A stretch of 64,000 nucleotides of DNA. It comes from Porphyra umbilicalis (lineage: Eukaryota > Rhodophyta > Bangiophyceae > Bangiales > Bangiaceae). Position 1 is the first letter of the stretch. Each line of letters starts with the position of its first letter. Shown in pieces: positions 11,115-19,743 of the stretch. Where the stretch lies: positions 62,001-126,000 of the forward strand of contig KV918920.1 of NCBI GenBank assembly GCA_002049455.2. Reading direction: 5' to 3'. A program made the translations under genes and the position numbers. Under the pieces are notes generated by a model. It was not told the origin of the DNA. It saw only the letters and a program-made list of their open reading frames with translations, and did not search any database.

Positions 11115-11517
11115 TATTGCTGATCCCCGAATTTTGTCCTGGGGAACAGAGACAGAGACTGACTCTGAATATGAGCACTCTGTTGGTTTAAAACGACAGT
11201 AAGAAGGCATCGAAGCCAATAGAAAGCCCGCACTCGGTACCAGGACCTTGCATCCAGCAAAACTCACTGTTTGTTGCCGCTTGATCCAATTTTCTTGGCA
11301 CGGAGCAAGCTGCCCACGCGAGATCTTGAGATTTTCTACTGTCTCCTTGCTCGAAGTGCAGAAAAAAAGAGGAGCTGATGTTGATTTCCAGGCTGTATGG
11401 GCACATGTAAGCAATCAGAAGCACCAAGTCAGTCGCAGGGGCGTATCTGATTGGTGGAGAGAGTCGGTCCGCAAGCCAGTCTCTGTCCACCAGCACAAAA
11501 TTCGGGGATCAGCAATA
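11115..11517. mobile_element. 403-bp MITE-like element, TA-flanked TIRs
   Basis: TATTGCTGATCCCCGAATTT at 11115 is repeated exactly in inverted orientation, ending at 11517. The match continues inward through TTGT, one mismatch and CTGG, and then a shared CAGAGAC, for about 36 bp in all. The outermost bases are TA on both sides, as expected for TA target-site duplication by Tc1/mariner-type elements. No transposase ORF lies inside, so it would be non-autonomous. Confidence 0.7.
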
Positions 11518-11571
11518 TAAGGGATCCTGCAGGTACTTAGGCTCATGGCAGCAAACCAGCCAACCACTGAC

Positions 11572-11706
11572 GTATTGTGCTTCTCACAAAAACTGGATCC
11601 GCAACATCCGCTTCAGCATCATTAACCGCCGACTGAGCCAATGAAACAGTGATTTTGCAACGGAAGCTGATGCACCGAGGTCCAGTTTTTGTGAGAAGCA
11701 CAATAC
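11572..11706. mobile_element. 135-bp MITE with perfect 26-bp TIRs
   Basis: The 26 bases from 11572 (GTATTGTGCTTCTCAC...) are repeated perfectly as the reverse complement at 11681-11706. The spacer of about 83 bp has no coding potential. TA lies next to each end, consistent with a Stowaway/Tc1-type non-autonomous element. It sits only 54 bp from the 403-bp element. Confidence 0.7.
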
Positions 11707-12480
11707 ATGTGGTTGTCTAAGGACTCGGACTTGGTTCTAGAATGGAAAAGCCGATAGAGATAGCCTGAGTTGTTGACAACGCTCTGACTCGCTGCCTGAT
11801 CAACCAGGCAAACATCTGGACCGGTCCTTGCCCCACGTGCTGGCCACTGTTTGTTTGCAAACTCTACCTCGTGCCAACATCTCAGTCGCGGCTCCATCGC
11901 GTCCACCCAGTGCATGAAACGAAGTTGTTCGTCAGTGTCGCACGCAGCACTGCGAAGCTCTGACTCCCGCTCGGCCCTCACATGCGGCTCAAGTCGGTAC
12001 CAGAGAGCAGCAAACCAGTGACAGCACCTGCAAGTCAACCACCACACACAAGTCGCGCCTGTCCGATGCCGCGCCGCGCGGCTGACGGCACCAAGGTGTG
12101 GATAGAGAAGCACAACGCAAATGGTTTGCTTCACAGGGTACAGGAAAAGCGACAGATATGCACCAAGAGAGTGAATCAACATCCCACACAACGCGAAGGC
12201 GCCCAAACGAAAGACCAAGCCAAAGAGACACAGTGGACGCCCTCAAACCAGCCCTCACGACCACCCTGCATCAATACATCCACCCCAGCAGTGCAGCGAC
12301 CGCGACGTCTACCTTGTTAGGGCAGCCGTGGTTGCGGCCGTGCAGCGTCGGCAAGCGAACTCAAGCCCACGAGCACCGCCAGCTCCGCGCGAAAGCCACT
12401 TGGCCAGCACCATCGCGGGAGCGTCGCCTCGGTCCAAAAGCACGCCGCTACCGTCGGCAGCTCTGTGCAAAAGGGCGACT
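11707..12480. other. Gene-free stretch downstream of the HA-repeat gene
   Basis: ORFs here are short and lack recognisable motifs. The region contains the 3' flank of the minus-strand HA-repeat gene. No terminator or repeat is recognised. Confidence 0.35.
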
Positions 12481-14745
12481 CTAAAGGTGAGTCGACACCA
12501 CGGCCGGCGCACGGCGCGTCAACACCGCCGCGTCCACACCGCCGGGCGCCCGCGACCACACATCACCGACGACACAGCCGCCAGACGCCGGCGCCACAGC
12601 GTCAAAGCCGCGTACTGCCGTCGACGCGGCGAGCCAGTTGCCCACCCGCCCCGCCGGGGCCTCGCCCTCGGTCGACCACCCACCGTCGGCAACGGTCGAA
12701 GCGGTCAGCCCCGGGGGCGCAGCCGACGCGCGGCCACGTGCACACGACAGCAAGGAGGAAAAGGGCGGCAGCTTGGTCGTCGGCCGCCCACCACTGCCGG
12801 ATGGCGACGGTACGCCCAAACCCCACGCCAGCGGCGGGGAGAGGGGCGGTAGGCTGCCCCCGTCGGCCCACGCGCGGAGCGTGCTCGCCGGCAGCGGCGG
12901 CAACGACGGGAGCGCGCGCGGCGCCGCGTTACGGCCGTCGACCGGCGGCGACACGCACCCCGTCGACGCCGTGTGCGCCGACGGCGCCGACGCCGGGACG
13001 GAGGCGGCGGCGCCCGCCGGCGCCAGGCGGACGCACGACGGCGACGCAAACATCGACGGCAGTGGGGGCACCCACGTCGGCGGCGGCGGCGGCGCCGCGC
13101 CGGCGCGGTGGCAAGCCTGGTTGATGGCACGCCACGACACGTCCGAGGACGACTCGGACGGCACGGGGGAGCGCGCGCGACGGAACAGGGCGTCGGACGG
13201 CGACGGGGGGGCAACCGCCGGCGCCTCGCGGGGGGGGGGGTCGCCCCCGGCGGGCCGCAGCAGCGGCGGGGAGCGCGGTGGGAGCACCCCGGCGACGCCC
13301 GCCGCAAAGGTCGACGGCAGCTGCTGCGCCAGCGGCCCCGCGGGCGACAGTGGCGCAGCCGCCGCCGTGAGCGCCGTCGCGCCGAGCGGCTGCTGCAGCA
13401 GCGGCGCGTCGCGGCGGAACAGCAGCGGCGCCGACGGTATGGGGGGTGCCCCAGGCCACCCGCCGTGCATTGGAGCGAGCGCCACGGGCCCACCACCGGC
13501 GGCCGCAGCGTCCCAGGAAACGCTTTGCGGGTGGCCGTGGATGCCACCAGCGGCTGGCGGCTCCACCAGCGCCGACGCGAGCGGCGGGACGCCGCCCCAC
13601 GGTGGCGCCCCGCCCGCCGCCGCCGCCGTCACGAGCGTGGCCCCGTCGGTTGTGGCCCGCCCCAGGCCGGGCGGTGGCCCAGCCGCCACCAGCACCGGCA
13701 GCGCCCCACCCAGCGGCGCGTGCGGCGGTGGCGCCACGTCGAGGCCGCCACCCGCGACACTGGAACCGTAGCGAGGCACGGTGGCCACGCACGGGGGCGC
13801 CACACCCGGGTGTATGGCCCCCGGTAGCGCGCCCGCAGCGTGGCGCGCGAGTGCCCCCACCGCCGACGAGACGCCGTCGGCCTTGCGCTTCTTGCAAATG
13901 CCCCCCGTCGTTGCCGCCCTGGGCCGCGCGACCGCGACGGGGGCGGGGCTCAGGTAGCCGCCGCCGCGGCCACCGCCGCCAAAATCGCCGAGGCCCGCGC
14001 CCAAGCCGCGTGGCGCTGCCGCCCCGAGGCTGCCGTGCGGGTGCGTCGACACGGACGCCTTGGAGCCCGCGTCGAGCCCCCGGTCGGCCGTCAGCAGCCC
14101 AAAGGGCCCCGTCACTGGGGCGCCCAGCGGGCGCCCCCGCTCCTGCGGAAAAAAGCAAAAGTCAATGGTGTCGAGCTTGGCCTTGCGGGTGGGGAGGAGG
14201 CGCCCTTTGCGATCCGCTTGGCGCTGCGTGTTGACCCACCAGCCGAGCTCGCCGGCCACAAACGGCACCCGCGTGTGGCCGTGCTTGGCCTTCCACTCGC
14301 AGAGGCGCGCGAACTGCGCCTCCCAGTCATTGCCGGGCATGTTGAAGACAAAGCCGAGGTCGGCCAGCCGCGCGTGGCGCGCTTGCAGCAGCCGCCCCTT
14401 GGCGTGCAGCTGCCGCTGCTTGGCCGTCCACGCGCCGAGCTCCCCGTCGGCAATCGGCACACACGCGGTGCCGTGCACGCGCTTGTACTCGAGCAGCTGC
14501 TGCACACGCAGCTCCCACTGCGTCTCGTTGGTGTCCCACACAATGCCGAGCAAGTTGAGCGCCCGCTCCCGGGCAGGCTCCAGCTCGTCCCGCTTGTGGA
14601 GCTCCCGCTGGCGGGCGACCCACCGCCCGAGTTGGCCTTGGCTCTTGGGCACGCTGCACGTGCCGCGGTTGCGGTGCCACGCGAGCAGCTCCCCGTACTT
14701 GGTGCACCAGCGGCCCGAGATGCCCTCGGAGAGCACATAATCCAT
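12481..14745 (-). CDS. Protein with three helicase-associated (HA) repeats
   Basis: The minus-strand ORF is open to a TGA at 12481, and its first in-frame ATG is at 14745 (MDYVLSEGIS). Three consecutive HA repeats (PF03457-like) of about 60 residues lie at the N-terminus. Each starts with W and has the form W..(6-9)..L..(Y/W)(K/H)..(H/R)G...VP, then GxLGxWxxxQR, R...L...R...L..(L/I)(G/D)(I/F)xF. Examples are GELGAWTAKQRQLHAKGRLL and GELGWWVNTQRQADRKGRLL. HA repeats are small helical, Myb-like modules thought to bind DNA, and they are abundant in algae. The remaining roughly 540 residues are Pro/Gly/Ala-rich and predicted disordered. The frame is open upstream to about 15114 without an ATG, so an upstream exon or a frameshift in the G-runs near 14850 is possible (ATG 14936 lies in another frame). 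A DNA-associated role is inferred. Confidence 0.65.
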   Translation of the reverse strand: MDYVLSEGISGRWCTKYGELLAWHRNRGTCSVPKSQGQLGRWVARQRELHKRDELEPARERALNLLGIVWDTNETQWELRVQQLLEYKRVHGTACVPIADGELGAWTAKQRQLHAKGRLLQARHARLADLGFVFNMPGNDWEAQFARLCEWKAKHGHTRVPFVAGELGWWVNTQRQADRKGRLLPTRKAKLDTIDFCFFPQERGRPLGAPVTGPFGLLTADRGLDAGSKASVSTHPHGSLGAAAPRGLGAGLGDFGGGGRGGGYLSPAPVAVARPRAATTGGICKKRKADGVSSAVGALARHAAGALPGAIHPGVAPPCVATVPRYGSSVAGGGLDVAPPPHAPLGGALPVLVAAGPPPGLGRATTDGATLVTAAAAGGAPPWGGVPPLASALVEPPAAGGIHGHPQSVSWDAAAAGGGPVALAPMHGGWPGAPPIPSAPLLFRRDAPLLQQPLGATALTAAAAPLSPAGPLAQQLPSTFAAGVAGVLPPRSPPLLRPAGGDPPPREAPAVAPPSPSDALFRRARSPVPSESSSDVSWRAINQACHRAGAAPPPPPTWVPPLPSMFASPSCVRLAPAGAAASVPASAPSAHTASTGCVSPPVDGRNAAPRALPSLPPLPASTLRAWADGGSLPPLSPPLAWGLGVPSPSGSGGRPTTKLPPFSSLLSCARGRASAAPPGLTASTVADGGWSTEGEAPAGRVGNWLAASTAVRGFDAVAPASGGCVVGDVWSRAPGGVDAAVLTRRAPAVVSTHL

Positions 14746-17037
14746 GGCCGACGCGTAGAGGGCGGCGCGGTCAGCCGCGGACGCTGCCGCGACGCCCGTC
14801 TCGACCACCTCACCCCGGTGAAGGGACTTGTCTTGCACGGCAACGGCTTGTGGGGGGGGTCCGTGCGGCGCGGCGGCGGCGGCGGCGGCACAGTCGCCGC
14901 CGACACGCCGCCCACAACGCCGAGTTGCATCCCCATATGGCGGGGGGGCCCGTCCGCCCCACTCACACCGACGCGTGTCTTGACTTGACCGAGCAGGACA
15001 GAGGCACGTAGCCCCACACCAGAGCAAGCAGACGGTCTTGACAGGTTGATCCCGGGGCGAGGAAGTCGGGAAGAACGGCAGAACGGCAGAATCCGCCGGT
15101 CGTTCGTCGAGCAACTTTGTTTATATCGAGACAACCCGCCAAAACACAAACCCACGGCCGAGCTCCGGATCAGCACGAGGGGGAAAGAAACAAGACGATG
15201 ACTCGCAGCCAGTAAAAGAAAGAAAGAGGACTGCCTATTGAACGGGGGGCACCGACGACGCTGCCGTCGGTGTCCGCACCCTGTTTAATCCCACGGCAAG
15301 GCGATCACCCACTCCCTCAACGCCCAACACCGGCGCGCGACAGCACAAACTGGCCCCGCCGACCGCAGGTCGCGACGACCGCAACAGGAAACCGACACAG
15401 CTCCTTGGTTGGCAGGTCGGCCGAGCGGCCGGCACACCGTCGTCCCCCACCGCGCGCCCAATCGACGGTGCAGCAGCGCAGGGGGTAGCCGCGGCGGGTC
15501 TCGCGTGCGCACGAGCGCGACGCACAGCGAGCGCGCGCGCGTCGTGCACAAACGCAAAGCCAAAGGCGGCGCTAGTGCGCTCCGAGACGTGGATACAGGC
15601 GATGCAAGAAGAAAAAAACGGGCGGGTCTTGAGCGAGTAGACACCGCGGATGGAAGAAACAGGTCCTGGGCGGCGGCGAGTCGCCGGCCGGGGTTGCGTG
15701 TTACAATCCCCGCGCAGCGCCCGAAACCGTCGCTGGTCGGGGTATGTCCGCGCCGTCCCCCCTTGAGTCGCGCGGGCGGGGGGTGCGTCGGGACGGGCGC
15801 GGCCGAGTGCTTCACTCACCTGGTGCCCGCTGTGTGCTCAAGCAACACCGGACGCAGCGTTGTTCGGCGCACAGGTCCGCGCGACGCCCCTAGCACACAC
15901 CACCCCAAAAGCGCGGTGGCCTCGTTTTGTTGGCCCGCCGGCACTCTCGGCCGCAAAATCTTCTCGGCGGCAAAATCGTCCGGGCGAGGACTCTCACCCA
16001 GGCGACAATGCCGGGGGCCCCCCTCCTTCGCAACGTCCTGGTGCCCCGGTGCCGCCGGCGCGCGGCCTCGGCACCGGTCTCAACGCCGTTGGGGGTGTGC
16101 CCCGCCGACCGAACTGGTGCCGCCCCATCTCCGCAGACTGCCAATCGGGTGGTGAGAATGGACGTTGGAGGCGAAAAGAGAACAGAGGCATTGCAACGCA
16201 GGGGGCCACCAAGGAGCCTGCAAACGGCGCAGCGCGAGAGCACGGGAAGAGAGCCGCCAGAACGATTGCTTCTGGGCGCGTTGAGTGGCCGACGACGCTG
16301 AAATGCCGACACCGCTGACCGTGGGGGTGCGCCCTGACTCACTGCACGACGCGCCGGTACGGTAAGGGGCTGATCGAGTGGTCCACGACCACCCGGCGGC
16401 ACCCAGCTGGACCGACAATGAAAGGACCGCAGCCACAGGGTGCGGCTCCGATTCCTGCTGCAGTGTCATTTGTCAGGTCGGCTCGGACGAGTCGCCCATC
16501 GACTGGTTCGTGCGAGACTCACCCTGGTGGGTTGGTGGACACCGCGATACCGACGTGTCTGCCAGAGCACGGGACGGCACAGACTGAGTCCCGCCCGGTG
16601 TGCGGCGTGAAACGCGTCGGGTTTCACGTGCTCTCATGGCACTTAGGGAGCGCGCACATCCGCTGGACGGCTCTCCCGAGGGAGTCGGCGTGTCACAGAC
16701 GTTGCAGGGATTGGAATAGGGCACCCGACAAGCACGGGCCGGAAATTGCTTGAGTTGGTCAAAGCGACTGTTCGTGTGTGGAAGCTTGCCGCTGATGGAT
16801 ACTTTCTCATATATTCAAAAAGCCCATATTTCTGCCTTCCTGCAGGCAATTACTGGATGTCACCGAATGCTCACGGACCGATGTTTGTCCGACGAGCATG
16901 ACAAGTCGGAGAAGGCACTGACGATTGCGGAGGCATGAGCTCCTAGCAAACGGCTCGAAAACAGTGTTGCTCATCAGATGGAGCGCACAAGAAGAGCGGA
17001 CGCATTTGTTTTCTCTTCTGCTCAAGAAGTCGGCGTC
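14746..17037. other. GC-rich intergenic region without recognised gene
   Basis: This is the 5' flank of the HA-repeat gene. It is CpG-rich to about 16.4 kb and more balanced after that. ORFs on both strands are Arg/Pro-rich shadows without domain-like sequence. No RNA gene or repeat was recognised until the transposon end at 17038. Confidence 0.35.
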
Positions 17038-17110
17038 TACACCGTTCTCCCAAAAATCCCGCACTCCAACAGTTGCCAAAGAGTTCCAAATCGGCCTCTA
17101 CGACCCCGCG
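17038..17110 (+). repeat. Solo end of the Tc1/mariner-like MITE family
   Basis: The 73 bp beginning TACACCGTTCTCCCAAAAAT and ending CTACGACCCCGCG are nearly identical to 45989-46062 and to the left arm of the fold-back at 46367-46504. The inverted partner arm was not found downstream, so this is a truncated or single-ended copy. Confidence 0.7.
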
Positions 17111-17775
17111 CTCCCCTATTGATCATCGCGCATGCCTTGGAAAATTATAATAAGAGACAGGTGTCTCCAAGTTATCCACTGCCCGCAGGACGGTACAATT
17201 ACCGAAATATACTGGCGCAGGCTTGAAGCATGACCGATTGAGCCAGAGTCGAGATGATGGTTTGTCAGGCAAGAATAAATATTGGAATTCATACAATGAA
17301 TGCTCATGTCTTCGTGCAACCCTCAGGTATCCAAAGCGATTGGCGGGATCTCTCGCTGGACCGTGCGAGAATTGGGCGGCCAGGGATTGTCCGCGCGCCC
17401 AGACTGGTCCGACCGTCGCGCATCAGGCACTCCCGCGGAAGCCACGTCCTCTCTCTCGACCAGCTGTTCGTGCGCTCCGTGTGGTCTGCACGTGGCGAGA
17501 TTGGGGTTTTAACCAGATGACGGTCGGCTAGCCTTGACACGAGCAACCCATCACACTCGCCGGAGCGCCGCCGGTCGCTCTGCTCACAACCCAACGCGGG
17601 CTCATCCTGATGAAGTGTTTGACACGTGCGCCGCTTGGCGCCCTCCCTGGCCGCTATGGTCATTGCGCCAAAAGCTGGACAGTCCCAGACAGGCGGATCG
17701 ACGTTTGGGCCAATCAAACGCACAAAAGCGCCTCTTTGACAGGCCTGGACTCTCCACTTTTTGGCGGAACGACCA
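17111..17775. other. Gene-free stretch
   Basis: Only short chance ORFs occur. No motif, RNA or repeat was recognised. Confidence 0.35.
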
Positions 17776-18912
17776 TAGGGGTGGGCAATCGGTTGGCTGG
17801 GCTAAATCGATAAATTGGGCTTCAGTCACAACCGATGATCGATTTCAAATCGATTTTTTCACCTGCCGCCAGCGAGGCTTGCACGCAGCGGAAAACAGGT
17901 GGATGGAGGTGACTCTGCAGGCACTTGTCTTTGGCTGTTGCTCTCGTAGTTATCGACGGTACGCGTAATCGTCCACCCATTCGTGCATGTCCAGCAACAC
18001 CCTCGCGCTGGTCCCGGTCGTTCCTTTCTTCGGGTCCCCAGCACCCTGCCTTGCTCTTCTGAGTCACCCCCGCTCCCCGCCTTGCTCTTCGGCGCCTCCC
18101 CCGCTCCCAGCCTTGCCTCTCGGCGCCTCCCCCGCACCCCCCCGTCGCTTCTCGGCGCCTCCCTCTGGCGTGCACCATTGGCGTTCAACCGCGTTAGGTC
18201 CGAGAGCGTGCTTATCTATATAACACGACCATCACTCCCCGTGGGTCCTTGTACTCGATGCCGAAGTACGCATAGACAGAACTCCTCTTCTTCACCATAG
18301 GCACTGGCCCCCACCGGAAACCGTCGCCCGACCGCCAGTCTGATTCTTGTGCATGGGAAAGGCCGCCAGCGCACTGGGCAGAGGGGCCAGCGCTGGGCAC
18401 TGTGGCGGCCTGGCTCGACTCGGGCGGCACAGACAGCGTCGACATGGTCAGGGGTGTTGGACGTCAGGCATGAACCCGTGATGCGCTTCAAGAAAGTCGT
18501 GGGGTAGTGGAGGGAACCGCAGTCGGTGACGAGAGCCTGTGTACGGACGGTGTAGGGGTTCGAAGACAAGCTGTCAACGCTGCACCCAGACTTCAGTGCC
18601 CGATGGAACCATCCCACAGCATTCTGGCCGCATCGCGTTACGTATCCTCGCACGAATGAGCGAGAGCAACCAGCGGTTGCCAAGCGTCAGCTCGGCGAGC
18701 CACCAGCTCTGAAGTGACCGATGACGGCTAAGTCTGGTGGTCTGAGTCCGAAGTGGTGTCAATTATGTGCTCCGGTAATATTTATGCTCATATTTATTTG
18801 AAAATCGGTTGCCCCGATTTCTCAACTCCCAAATCGATATTCTGTCGATCTTTTTTTTCGGCCCGATTAATCGATTTATACCCGATTCCAATTAATCACT
18901 TGCCCATCCCTA
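17776..18912. mobile_element. Non-autonomous hAT-like element, about 1.1 kb
   Basis: The left end reads TAGGGGTGGGCAATCGG, and the right end in reverse complement reads TAGGGATGGGCAAG. This is the TAGGGGTGGGCAA-type terminus common in hAT transposons. Both subterminal zones are AT-rich and carry several copies of AAATCGAT/ATCGATT, unlike the GC-rich surroundings. No transposase ORF is visible. I could not match an 8-bp target duplication (left AACGACCA, right CTGGCCGC), so the ends may have decayed or belong to two insertions. Confidence 0.6.
18060..18167. repeat. Short CT-rich tandem repeat inside the hAT-like element
   Basis: Three to four imperfect units of about 30 bp contain CGGCGCCTCCC followed by CCGCTCCC and CCTTGC. 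It has no coding role that I can see. Confidence 0.55.
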
Positions 18913-19299
18913 CTGGCCGCGCAGTGTTGCTGGGTCGAAACCGCCTTTTCCAGACGGGTGACCGGGTGCACGAGTGTTGCCCGGCAGGACAGGTGCCAAC
19001 CGCAGACGCTCGTGGTGAGTTGGCCCTGGGCAACACGGAAACACCTCCAGTTCCCCCACATGGATGGAAGCAATCCGCACGAAGCACGCATGGCATAGCA
19101 GTGGGGCGCTGAAGAGTCCAGCGGCTTGTGTCCATATCCTGGCATCCGTCTGGCAACGCTGCTGGCTGAGTGCCCCAGCATGGAGACGGGCCGGGCCAGC
19201 ACCGGTCTGGGCCCGTGTTTTGTCTTTTCCGCCTCGTTATGGCTCATGCACGTTGTCACACGTCATAGTTGCGCTTGGCATCATGCTGTGATTTGCCGA
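18913..19299. other. Spacer between hAT-like element and the large CMC-like element
   Basis: No gene is recognised in this spacer. Its right end is the inferred left border of the large element at about 19300. Confidence 0.3.
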
Positions 19300-19379
19300 G
19301 AGACCTCTCCGCGAAAGAGCTGCGTGACGGTGACCAGATCGTCCGCTTCCGGGCCACCCCCATCAAATTGCGAAATCCG

Positions 19380-19525
19380 ATGCGGATCTTGATCCGGTTT
19401 CATGTCCCATCGAGAGCTGATACCGTTGCGGTTGCGATGCGGCGGGGTGATGCGCATCGGTTCGATGGGGCTCTGATGGGGCCCCAATTTGCAACTTCAG
19501 GGAGATCGAATCTGATGAGGGGCTA
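19380..19525. repeat. Left subterminal repeat array of the large element
   Basis: Several copies of CCATCGA/TCGATGGG, GATGCGCATC and GATGCGG occur in both orientations, including the 15-mer shared with the right side. In CACTA-type elements such arrays bind an element-encoded protein, and here that would be inference. Confidence 0.55.
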
Positions 19526-19743
19526 TCACGAGACCCGGATCACGGGCGCGCGCGCCGGCTGGCGGTCGAGAATCGGCTGGACGGCAGTTTTTCTAGCCGC
19601 CCGGCCGGGCGGCCTCGCTTCCCTACGGGGGCTGGGCAGGGGCGGCGCTGCGCGGCGGCCCCTGTATGGGACCGGGAAACATATGGGCTCTAACACTATG
19701 GCGGTACAAACACTAACACACACGCACTGTCACTGCACGCCGG

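Noticed and set aside
12638..14988. Plus-strand ORFs of 377, 284, 262 and 382 codons opposite the HA-repeat gene
   Set aside because: They are antisense shadows. The minus strand carries the recognisable HA repeats in this interval.
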